Part shown: positions 29,272 to 35,728 of the stretch, in pieces
Layout of the letters: each line of letters opens with the position of its first letter
How positions within the stretch are numbered: position 1 is the stretch's first letter
IMG/VR virus record: IMGVR_UViG_3300035688_000030
Coordinates: 1 to 36,216 of that record
Strand: one strand, 5' to 3'
DNA length: 36,216 bases
Source: a virus
Notes under the pieces: model-generated
Databases searched by the model: none
What the model was told of the DNA's origin: nothing
The model's input: only the letters and a program-made list of their open reading frames with translations
Position numbers and translations under genes: made by a program

Positions 29272-29480
29272 AGTGTTCTGCCTCTGAACGTGCTTGTCTG
29301 CGGTTTTGCTTTGTCTAATTCCTCTTGCGCTTGCCGGTCCATCTCTCCGAGGATAAGCAGAAACTCATGGACCTTCTTTGCCGGCTGCGCATCAAGCTGC
29401 TGAACAGTCCAGCCGAATTCTTTGCATAGCCGAAAGTCTGCGAGGGCTGGATGTGGCTTTCCACTCCTCATCGCCCTCAA
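29268..29480 (-). CDS. Tail assembly chaperone, C-terminal frameshift part (gpT-like)
   Basis: The zero-frame start at 29480 gives 70 residues, MRAMRSGKPHPALADFRLCKEFGWTVQQLD then KKVHEFLLILGEMDRQAQEEL. The same frame is open upstream to the slippery site at 29483-29489. A -1 shift fuses it to the preceding protein as ...DETKKLLRAMRSGK. The FGWT...Q-x-x-x-P-A-K-K-V-x-x-F pattern is common in gpT-type segments. Probably made mainly as the fusion, which loads tail tube onto tape measure. Confidence 0.8.
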   Translation of the reverse strand: MRAMRSGKPHPALADFRLCKEFGWTVQQLDAQPAKKVHEFLLILGEMDRQAQEELDKAKPQTSTFRGRTL

Positions 29481-29815
29481 GAGTTTTTTGTTTCGTCTGG
29501 TCCTATGCTATTGAGCCTGTTTGCCGCTTTAGCTAAGAGCTCGCCTAAACCGATTGGAATGCCATTGTCTCCTTCACTCAGAAATCGCTCAAGAGTTATC
29601 GGCTTGCTTGGCGGCTGCTCCTTAAGGCTTGCGAGAAGGGTTTCTGCTTGAATGGCCACGTGGTCGATGTTGATGACTTTTCCAGTTTGAGGGTTATAGT
29701 GCGTGTATCTCGTTATGATTCTGCTGCGTTTTGCCCATGTGATTTCTTGGAGAAGGTATTTGCCTTTGAACTCTTCGCCGTAGGTCTCATCTACTTCAAC
29801 TATTGTTGTTTTCAT
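29477..29815 (-). CDS. Tail assembly chaperone (gpG-like)
   Basis: 112 residues. MKTTIVEVDETYGEEFKGKYLLQEITWAKRSRIITRYTHYNPQTGK, then HVAIQAETLLASLKEQPPSKPITLERFLSEGD and IPIGLGELLAKAANRL, which fits the gpG/TAC pattern (a small beta unit with a K-x-R-I turn, then helices). It directly follows the tail-tube gene. The end ETKNS contains the A AAA AAC heptamer, so two products (G and G-T) are expected in a fixed ratio. Confidence 0.82.
   Translation of the reverse strand: MKTTIVEVDETYGEEFKGKYLLQEITWAKRSRIITRYTHYNPQTGKVINIDHVAIQAETLLASLKEQPPSKPITLERFLSEGDNGIPIGLGELLAKAANRLNSIGPDETKNS
29483..29489 (-). other. Programmed -1 frameshift heptamer A AAA AAC
   Basis: On the coding strand the frame reads ACA AAA AAC TCT TGA. 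The heptamer fits X XXY YYZ in the correct phase, four codons before the zero-frame stop. The -1 frame continues into the 29268-29480 protein. This is the standard G/G-T arrangement of tailed viruses. Confidence 0.85.
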
Positions 29816-29816
29816 T

Positions 29817-30701
29817 TTAGTAACCTGCCGAAAGCGTTAACGACTTTGCCGTAAACGGGCACTTAACCGGGACGAGATCCTCAATCTTGGTTAGAAAACT
29901 TGCTGAGTCCCACTTGCAGCCTGAAAACGTGAATTTATGTCGCCCTTCAAATGTGCTTACCATGCCTATTTCCAAGGTGAACTCTGTGTCAGCGATAATA
30001 TCATCTGCCTCTGCTTTACTCTCGAATTCGAAGATTAGCTCGCCGTCAATCGTGCGGTGCCTTGGCTGCAGGTACATTAGTATGTCTGCTCCTGTGGCGC
30101 CGCTTGGATCTCGGAATACTGGGACTCGTTTTAGATTGTTGTTCAGTGTCCAGCGCCAGTCTGTGCACCGCGAGAGCAAGCTTCCAGCCTTCTTTATGTA
30201 CGTGTCCACCCAGCTCACGGGACCCTCAGCATACGGCGAGTTAGCGGAGTTGACTTTAGATGTTCCTGTTATGGGTCTCTGAGCCCACAATTCGCTGCTG
30301 ACTAGAACGTTCTGCTCCATTCCGCACGCCATTTCAATCTTGTTGAACTTGCACCCGGCGAACTGCAGCGAGATGATGCTGCCACCTGGAACACCCGTGT
30401 AAGCCGCTTCAATGTACATGCTATTTACGTACGTGATCCCCTGCTCGAGCCACTCATATGGCTTGTAAGTTTGCGGAAGATGCTTAACTTTGAGCACTGG
30501 TGTCTGCAGACCCTTCTTGATGAAGTACAAGTCTCGGCTGCCAACGCCTGGAACCTTGATGTTTGACCGTTCAACTAGCGGCTCGAACTCTTCTGCAAGA
30601 AGCTGGGGAAACCAGGAAGGCACGCCTGGCAGCTGGCCATAGGTTGATTCTACGCAATAGGCCAGTGTTGCTTCATGTGCACCATATGGATGTGTACTCA
30701 T
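29817..30701 (-). CDS. Major tail tube protein
   Basis: 294 residues. Starts HPYGAHEATLAYCVESTYGQLPGVPSWFP, as in many siphovirus tube proteins, with alternating strands (YNSMYIEAAYTGVPGGSIISLQFAGCKFNKIEMA ... DGELIFEFESKAEADDIIADTEFTLEIG ... HKFTFSGCKWDSASF). The C-terminus VPVKCPFTAKSLTL is typical. It hexamerises into the tail tube around the tape measure. ATG follows GGTGATTGTGA. Position just before the chaperone pair supports the call. Direct family name not needed for function. Confidence 0.83.
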   Translation of the reverse strand: MSTHPYGAHEATLAYCVESTYGQLPGVPSWFPQLLAEEFEPLVERSNIKVPGVGSRDLYFIKKGLQTPVLKVKHLPQTYKPYEWLEQGITYVNSMYIEAAYTGVPGGSIISLQFAGCKFNKIEMACGMEQNVLVSSELWAQRPITGTSKVNSANSPYAEGPVSWVDTYIKKAGSLLSRCTDWRWTLNNNLKRVPVFRDPSGATGADILMYLQPRHRTIDGELIFEFESKAEADDIIADTEFTLEIGMVSTFEGRHKFTFSGCKWDSASFLTKIEDLVPVKCPFTAKSLTLSAGY

Positions 30702-30715
30702 TCACAATCACCAAA

Positions 30716-31951
30716 TCACGTTTTAGTCGGGTAAACTTTCACGTAGTAGCTGACCCCGCCGATCTTGATTTCAACGATTTTCGGCGTTCCGCTCAGAGTA
30801 GCATCAACATAGTTCTTCGGGTCAAGCAAGTAGCGGCTGTTCATGGAGAAGTCATAGTTAGTATCGATGGAGGCGCCGCCGTTCTTGATTTCAAAATAGT
30901 TAGTGACATTCGTCTTGTCTATTCCTGAGCCGCCCACGTATTGCGGGCAGATTACGTTTATGTTTCTTGCTGGGCATTGGATATGAGGGCCGCCTGCGTT
31001 GCGTTCAAGTTTTCCGCCTATGATGTTGATTGACTCAACTGCCGGATTCAGCGTACTGTAGATGTTGGGCGCATCACTTGCTACGACAGTGGATCCAGCC
31101 ATCGTTATCTCGTTTGACTCGATGTTCTGGAGTAGAATGTTCGGGTGCGCTCCGGTTCCGCCGTCAAACCAGCAGCCGTTAAAGAGGAGTTTCGGCGCAA
31201 GCCAGTCTGGACCGGTGCCGCCCTCGAGGATCGCGTGTGCTATGAAATCTGTGCTCCACGTGTATTTGCTTGCGAATAAGCTGCCGTAGATTTTGAGATC
31301 CCAAACGTTCTTCGCGTAAAGATCAGCCTTTTTCTGGTAGCCGAATTTGCAGTCGTAAAGGTTGATCTGGCCGCCTGTTCTGTTACCGTCTCCTGCTTCG
31401 CCTATTCTAAGCCCATAGTCGCCGTAGAGGTTTGTGGTGTCATCTGCTTTTCTTCCGTCAAACCAGGAGCCTATGATGCTGCTGTCTTCGCACCCAGTAA
31501 AGTCGATGCCGCAGTCTGTTGCCCCCCAGAATTTGGAGAATCGCAGCTCGTGCATTCGGGGTCCACTTGGTGAGTTGAGGCCATCAATGCATTTGGCTGC
31601 GAGCCCGTAGCCGTTCAGGAATACTCCGTTCAAGTGGCAGTAGCGCAGGCCTCTTAGGTCAAGCATTCTGTCCATTGCTGAATGCGCGCGGACTTCTGCT
31701 CCTTGGCTCAGAATCCAGAAGTCTTCAGAAGGCGGGATTATCGGCGTATCAATCAGGAACAGCTCTTTCTTTAGCCAGAGGCTTTTTGCACCTGCCGTTA
31801 ATGCTGCTTGAATGGTTGTGTAGTCTCCGCCTGTTCCGACGATCGTGTCTGCAGCTGTGTGCTTGTGTCCTGCAAGGTCGTCCACGAGAGCGTTTATGTA
31901 TGTTGGATCTCCCAGGTCGCCATTGCTTAGATGATTCGGGTATGTTGGCAT
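30716..31951 (-). CDS. Right-handed beta-helix protein (411 aa), putative tail spike/neck appendage
   Basis: 411 residues. MPTYPNHLSNGDLGDPTYINALVDDLAGHKH is a virion-anchor type start; GTGGDYTTIQAALTAGAKSLWLKKE is the classic entry to a pectate-lyase-like beta-helix (VGxGGDYxTIQxAI). Coils follow, with short strands such as HLNGVFLNG, CIDFTGCEDSSIIGSWFDG, QINLYDCKFG and LLFNGCWFDGG. The last ~60 residues (NYDFSMNSRYLLDP...EIKIGGVSYYVKVYPT) form a small beta domain. Such proteins bind or cleave surface glycans. Its location between tail terminator and tube genes, away from other fibres, is odd. Confidence 0.8.
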   Translation of the reverse strand: MPTYPNHLSNGDLGDPTYINALVDDLAGHKHTAADTIVGTGGDYTTIQAALTAGAKSLWLKKELFLIDTPIIPPSEDFWILSQGAEVRAHSAMDRMLDLRGLRYCHLNGVFLNGYGLAAKCIDGLNSPSGPRMHELRFSKFWGATDCGIDFTGCEDSSIIGSWFDGRKADDTTNLYGDYGLRIGEAGDGNRTGGQINLYDCKFGYQKKADLYAKNVWDLKIYGSLFASKYTWSTDFIAHAILEGGTGPDWLAPKLLFNGCWFDGGTGAHPNILLQNIESNEITMAGSTVVASDAPNIYSTLNPAVESINIIGGKLERNAGGPHIQCPARNINVICPQYVGGSGIDKTNVTNYFEIKNGGASIDTNYDFSMNSRYLLDPKNYVDATLSGTPKIVEIKIGGVSYYVKVYPTKT

Positions 31952-31960
31952 TTTCTCTCA

Positions 31961-32422
31961 TTAACCCTCCTGACCGTAATGGACTGTCTGAACCACGACA
32001 ATCCTGTGAAACAGCATCGGGGAACCGACGCGGTCATCATCTCTCGAGTTGACCTTCTTGATCCAAGAGAGATTATCAAGCGAGTTAGAATCATGCTCGT
32101 GGACTTTGATGATATCTTTGATTTTCTGGACTGCTGCAGTGCAGATGCTTTCAGCCTCTATCCCAGTTTTCTCTCTTACCCAAACACCAAGCCGGTAGAG
32201 CCCCGTATATTGGAAGTATGCGACTGTAGCAATCCTCTGAGCCTTCTCAGTTTCTCGGCCTACTGTTATTATGACATCATTCGTTTCGAAGCTCTTCAAG
32301 AGCTCCTGCTCTGGCAACTCGAACTCCACGAGAACTACCGCTTCACTTGCCTCATCTTTTGAGACGTGGAAGAAGGTTTTCATCAAGTTTAGAAGTGTCG
32401 TTTTCGGATCAACAAACACCAT
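31961..32422 (-). CDS. Putative tail terminator / tail completion protein
   Basis: 153 residues. The N-terminus FVDPKTTLLNLMKTFF precedes a strand-rich middle (EAVVLVEFEL, DVIITVGRE, TVAYFQYTGLYRLGVWVREK, then helix ESICTAAVQKIKDIIKVHE, then LFHRIVVVQTVHY), the layout of gpU/gp17-like tail terminators. It lies between head-tail adaptor and tail tube genes, where the terminator is expected. Known terminators cap the growing tube and attach to the neck. Call by fold pattern and position. Confidence 0.6.
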   Translation of the reverse strand: MVFVDPKTTLLNLMKTFFHVSKDEASEAVVLVEFELPEQELLKSFETNDVIITVGRETEKAQRIATVAYFQYTGLYRLGVWVREKTGIEAESICTAAVQKIKDIIKVHEHDSNSLDNLSWIKKVNSRDDDRVGSPMLFHRIVVVQTVHYGQEG

Positions 32423-32426
32423 ACTT

Positions 32427-32852
32427 TTACCATCCCCACTGCTCGCAGAAGCAAACTCGAAACATGAACAGTTTTCCGATCATCATCTCCTGCGGCGGAC
32501 TCTTCACTTCATACTCAGTGCCGTTCCAGACAATGCGGTCCAGATGCTTCAGGCCATCAAGAGCGTAAACCCTGATGGGAGCGTGCACTCGAGCTCCAGG
32601 ATGCAACCATTCAACCGCTCCCGGCTGAGACTGAACCAGAACGTCAACGTCGTGATCCACGAAGCTGTAGGTAGGCTTCCCTGTCTGAGGATCCACGCCT
32701 GTTTCAACGCGCTCACGCCAAACAACACTGACGCTACCACTATCAACTGCTTTCAGATCCTCCAAGATACGCGTCAGTACAGAGGGGACTTTGTATATTC
32801 CCCAGCGGAAGCTGCCCCAGTGTATCTTTCCCCAAACTGCAGCTTCACTCAT
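32427..32852 (-). CDS. Putative head closure / head-tail adaptor
   Basis: 141 residues. VWRERVETGVDPQTGKPTYSFVDHDVDVLVQSQPG, then VYALDGLKHLDRIVWNGTEYEVKSPPQEMMIGKLFMFRVCFCEQW. The order of strands with D-R-I-x-W-x-G-x-x-Y-E-V-x-S is that of gp16-type head closure proteins. It closes the portal after packaging and provides the tail docking face. Neighbours support it: connector upstream, tail terminator downstream. Confidence 0.65.
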   Translation of the reverse strand: MSEAAVWGKIHWGSFRWGIYKVPSVLTRILEDLKAVDSGSVSVVWRERVETGVDPQTGKPTYSFVDHDVDVLVQSQPGAVEWLHPGARVHAPIRVYALDGLKHLDRIVWNGTEYEVKSPPQEMMIGKLFMFRVCFCEQWGW

Positions 32853-32967
32853 TCTTGAGCAACCCGTTAACTAGCTTGTGGACCTCGCAGGACCTGCAAG
32901 CCGAATAGTCTGTTTGCCCGCAGCTCCTGCAGAGGAGAGAGCTGAGCCTCTTCAGCTTCTCAATCAT
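32845..32967 (-). CDS. Small Cys-rich protein (40 aa)
   Basis: ATG at 32967 starts MIEKLKRLSSLLCRSCGQTD, YSACRSCEVHKLVNGLLKNE. A GTG-type start at 33027 would give 60 residues but adds a sequence with no obvious structure. The C-x2-C ... C-x2-C-x2-H pattern is a zinc knuckle. Gene end overlaps the adaptor start by 8 bp. Function unknown; note the parS-like palindrome lies upstream. Confidence 0.55.
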   Translation of the reverse strand: MIEKLKRLSSLLCRSCGQTDYSACRSCEVHKLVNGLLKNE

Positions 32968-33055
32968 GTTTTCTCGCCCACACAGCAAAGGTGATCCCCG
33001 ATTGGAGAAAGGAGAATTGGCTTTCACGAATGAAAGGCTGCGTGGGTTTCGAGAC

Positions 33056-33082
33056 CATTATCTAGCGCTAGATAATGTTAGC
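33056..33082. promoter_or_regulatory. parS-like palindrome 2 (intergenic)
   Basis: A perfect 22-bp palindrome, CATTATCTAGC plus its reverse complement (33056-33077), lies between two small genes. Read in reverse with its flank, it matches 15551-15577 at 25 of 27 positions. The two sites lie about 17.5 kb apart, nearly opposite on a 36.1-kb circle. Intergenic placement and conservation favour a protein-binding site over a terminator. Confidence 0.7.
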
Positions 33083-33084
33083 CG

Positions 33085-33216
33085 CTAGCTTGGGCAGACT
33101 ACTTCAACATCGTACCCGTCGTTGATTAGCTGCTGAAGCTCAGCGCTCGTCAAAACCTTCTTTGTACCGTTGACCTTGGCAACAATGTAGTTACCCTTGC
33201 CCAACACGTGGCTCAT
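33085..33216 (-). CDS. Small neck-module protein (43 aa)
   Basis: ATG at 33216 overlaps the upstream stop in ATGA. MSHVLGKGNYIVAKVNGTKK, VLTSAELQQLINDGYDVEVV, CPS. Strands then a helix and strand, a compact protein-like pattern. Phage operons often hold such tiny genes (30-60 residues) after the connector. Function unknown. Confidence 0.6.
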   Translation of the reverse strand: MSHVLGKGNYIVAKVNGTKKVLTSAELQQLINDGYDVEVVCPS

Positions 33217-33677
33217 GGATTAATCAGGCCTCCGCGATACGTGGGAACTTCGTCAGCTGCACTTGCCTCAGCAGCGATTATGGGAGTTGCGAAGTTGACA
33301 AGCATTGCAGCCAGATCATTCTTGAAGCCTTCAACAGCCTTTTCAAACGCTAGCCGTCCGATACTTGCCTTCGTAACGTAAAGATCACCCAGACGGTAAT
33401 CAAAAGCGCCCAGCAGCATGCCACCGCTTGCAGCCACGAGAATTCGGAGGCACGCCATCTCCAGAGCAGCTAGCTTCGCCCAATCATATCGCTTGCTAGT
33501 TGCATTAAGGTCAGAGCCCACGATAGCATTCACGTAAGTGTTCGCGTGGCTAACGTGCGCCTCGAAGCTTGCCTGAGATACAGACAAGCCGAAAACCGTG
33601 TACGTCAACGTGAGAGAATCATAACTAGCGTTAAGATGAGCTTGCACATCGCTAGTTGTGATGTATGCTACTGTCAT
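33213..33677 (-). CDS. Putative head-tail connector
   Basis: 154 residues. MTVAYITTSDVQAHLNASYDSL, then helices SQASFEAHVSHANTYVNAIVG, KLAALEMACLRILVAASGGMLL and LAFEKAVEGFKNDLAAMLVNF. An all-helical bundle of this size following the capsid gene is typical of gp6-like/gp15-like connectors, which sit under the portal. The motif VQAHLN...ASxDSLT matches the start of many such proteins. Call by fold and position. Confidence 0.65.
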   Translation of the reverse strand: MTVAYITTSDVQAHLNASYDSLTLTYTVFGLSVSQASFEAHVSHANTYVNAIVGSDLNATSKRYDWAKLAALEMACLRILVAASGGMLLGAFDYRLGDLYVTKASIGRLAFEKAVEGFKNDLAAMLVNFATPIIAAEASAADEVPTYRGGLINP

Positions 33678-33744
33678 AAGTTTGAACCTCGACGAATTTG
33701 GAAACTAAAAAGGGAAGAGAGCGGAGGGAATTAAAACCCCTAGA

Positions 33745-34275
33745 TTATACTGTAGTACTTGGAGCAGCTGCTTGAGCAGCTTTGACCATTTCTTGCTCGC
33801 GTTCATCGAAGTCCATGCTGATTATCCCAGCGATCGGAACTATGAAGCCAATTCCAAAGACTGCTAATGCCATTGCCCAAGGCGGATTGTAAGGTCCAGG
33901 TGCAGGGGCTCCGGCAGCAACAGCAATTGCGTTTGTACTTGTGATGAAGTTGAATGAAGCCATGAAGCCCACAAGTCCAACTACCATGCCTGTGAGAACG
34001 CCAAGGAAGATTTTGTGTACGAATTTGCTTCTTCCAGTCTTTGATGACATGTCCATGCTTATTATGCCAGCGATTGGAACTACGAAGCCGAGCCCGAAAG
34101 CGCTCAGTGGAAACGCCCAAGGCGGATTATACGGCCCTGGTGCAGGAGCGCTGGCAGCGACTGCAATTGCATTCGTGCTCACAACGAAGTTATAGGATAT
34201 GAAGAAGCCAACTAAGCCGAGAAGCATACCTACCAGAACGCCGAGAAAAATCTTATGGACGAATTTTATTCCCAT
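33745..34275 (-). CDS. Four-TM protein with internal duplication (176 aa)
   Basis: ATG at 34275 is eight bases after GGGGGTGA. Two ~80-residue copies: KFVHKIFLGVLVGMLLGLVGF ... STNAIAVAASAPAPGPYNPPWA ... FGLGFVVPIAGIISMD, repeated with KFVHKIFLGVLTGMVVGLVGF ... STNAIAVAAGAPAPGPYNPPWA ... FGIGFIVPIAGIISMD. Each has two membrane helices with an APAPGPYNPPW loop. It lies directly downstream of the capsid gene behind a hairpin, so it is likely expressed late. A virion-membrane, lysis or host-envelope function is possible; no family is recognised. Confidence 0.75.
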   Translation of the reverse strand: MGIKFVHKIFLGVLVGMLLGLVGFFISYNFVVSTNAIAVAASAPAPGPYNPPWAFPLSAFGLGFVVPIAGIISMDMSSKTGRSKFVHKIFLGVLTGMVVGLVGFMASFNFITSTNAIAVAAGAPAPGPYNPPWAMALAVFGIGFIVPIAGIISMDFDEREQEMVKAAQAAAPSTTV

Positions 34276-34300
34276 CGACACATTCACCCCCTCTTAGGCT

Positions 34301-34338
34301 TGTTTCCCCCACCCCGCATGTGAGTGGGGAATGAAACA
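34301..34338 (-). terminator. Stem-loop downstream of the capsid gene
   Basis: Arms TGTTTC-CCCCAC (34301-34312) and GTGGGG-aat-GAAACA (34324-34338) pair over 12 bp with a three-base bulge and an 11-base loop. It lies 46 bp after the capsid stop on the minus strand. No T-run follows, so it may be an RNA-processing or stabilising hairpin that raises capsid expression rather than a full terminator. Confidence 0.5.
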
Positions 34339-34384
34339 GAAAAAAGAGGAAAGAATGCTCTGAAAACAAGCTATTATGTAGCTA

Positions 34385-35278
34385 CTATGCTGTTGCTAAT
34401 CCTGTTACTTTGAAGATTGCTTCTCCATTCAGCACAACAGGAGCGTATCTCGTTGTCAAGATTACGTCGACAGAGTCGAATTCCTTCTTGATTTCCATGT
34501 CAGTTAGCAGGGGCCGTTTGATTATGAAGAATCCCATGGGCGCGTAGGATGCTGAAAGGTTCGATCCTGTGCTGAGAACATATGCTGTGCCTGCGCTTAC
34601 CACGTTTGTCACGAAGACTCCCATGCCGTAGATCAGGCCGATCAGGCCCGTCTGGACTACTGGCTCGCCGTACTGCATGTGCAAGCTGAACTGGGGCAGG
34701 TACATTACGTCTCTGGCGTTTATGGGGTTCAGTATTATGCTGTCTGGGATGAAGTTGTACGCTTCGATTTTTGCCTTCGCATTGAGAATGTCCTTTGTTC
34801 CTAGGCCGCCACTGATCGTGAACTCTGTGCCCGTTGCGCCCAGGCTTACTCCTGAGCCTGCTGAAGTACCTCCGGCTGCTGTGCCGATGACATTCATGCA
34901 GTCAAGGTCAATAGTGTAGGCCATACGTCTAGCAAGCCTGCGGAGCTGGTCCTCGATTACGGGGATGTACAGGTCTTCGATGTTCTCTCGGCTTATGCGC
35001 TCTCTGAGGCCCTTCTTGTACGGCGTGACTGTTACGTTTGAGTATGGCGTGAAGTCCATCGGAATCTCTACGCCTTCGCTGAGCTCGCTGATGGCTGCTG
35101 ATCGACTACCAGACTGCTTGACGAATGTCGCTGACTTGCCGGCGACAAGCGGAAACTCTGGGAAAAGCTTCTTGACGACTAGCGCTGGCATTGTGAGTTC
35201 GATGATCTTCTTGTGCAGTGCTGGGTATCCTACTGCTCCAGTGTCGACCCATGTTAAAGCATCACGAACAAGACTCAT
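34385..35278 (-). CDS. Major capsid protein (HK97 fold)
   Basis: 297 residues. VKKLFPEFPLVAGKSATFVKQSGSRSA (N-arm and E-loop region), FTPYSNVTVTPYKKGLRERISRENIED, LRRLARRMAYTIDLDCMNVI (spine helix), KAKIEAYNFIPDSIILNPINARDVMYLPQFS and the C-terminal strands MGFFIIKRPLLTDMEIKKEFDSVDVILTTRYAPVVLNGEAIFKVT. This is the P-domain/A-domain pattern of HK97-type capsids. It lacks a long N-terminal delta domain, consistent with a separate scaffold fused to the protease. ATG follows AGGTGA. It assembles the procapsid. Confidence 0.93.
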   Translation of the reverse strand: MSLVRDALTWVDTGAVGYPALHKKIIELTMPALVVKKLFPEFPLVAGKSATFVKQSGSRSAAISELSEGVEIPMDFTPYSNVTVTPYKKGLRERISRENIEDLYIPVIEDQLRRLARRMAYTIDLDCMNVIGTAAGGTSAGSGVSLGATGTEFTISGGLGTKDILNAKAKIEAYNFIPDSIILNPINARDVMYLPQFSLHMQYGEPVVQTGLIGLIYGMGVFVTNVVSAGTAYVLSTGSNLSASYAPMGFFIIKRPLLTDMEIKKEFDSVDVILTTRYAPVVLNGEAIFKVTGLATA

Positions 35279-35288
35279 GGTGTTTCAC

Positions 35289-35717
35289 CTACGTTAAGAG
35301 GATGTATGCTGTGCCGCCGCTTGCAGCGCCGTAGATTGCTCTGCCCAGGATTTTTCGAGAATTGTTGATTGCGAGTGCTATGCCTGCGCTGGAAATTAAA
35401 TCTGCGTCAGCTGCATCTGCGATCGTTGCTACTCTACCGTACCGAGCTGTGCCGAGTCTGTCACCTGCGGTAATTGTGCCATAAGCGATAGCGCGTGCTA
35501 AGCCTCTCAAGATTACTGAAACTTTCTTGCCGCTCAGGGCTGACGTTAGGCATATTCCGCAGAATTTTAGGCTTGGATTTGTCGTTGGTTTCGCTACTGT
35601 CCAATCAGCTGAGATCTCAACGACTTCGCCCATAGTGAGATCTTCGCCTGCTGTTGCCGTGATTATGTACCGGTCTGAGACAAGCGGATTGGTTCCCTCG
35701 TATACTGGTGTTGCCAT
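35289..35717 (-). CDS. Capsid decoration/stabilising protein (DUF2190-like)
   Basis: 142 residues. Beta-rich with TATAGEDLTMGEVVEISADWTVAKPTTN, LKFCGICLTSALSGKKVSVILRGLARAIAYGTITAGDRLGTARYG and SSAGIALAINNSRKILGRAIYG. The layout G-E-x-L-x-x-G-x-V-V-x...G-x-A...A-G-x-R-L is that of DUF2190-type trimeric decoration proteins. It lies between protease and major capsid, the usual order. ATG follows GGGTGAACTGA. Known relatives bind the outer capsid lattice and stabilise it. Confidence 0.85.
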   Translation of the reverse strand: MATPVYEGTNPLVSDRYIITATAGEDLTMGEVVEISADWTVAKPTTNPSLKFCGICLTSALSGKKVSVILRGLARAIAYGTITAGDRLGTARYGRVATIADAADADLISSAGIALAINNSRKILGRAIYGAASGGTAYILLT

Positions 35718-35728
35718 TCAGTTCACCC

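Noticed and set aside
15551-33082. Palindromes as rho-independent-type terminators
   Set aside because: One is inside a coding region and neither has a T-run; the shared, compensated sequence favours protein binding.
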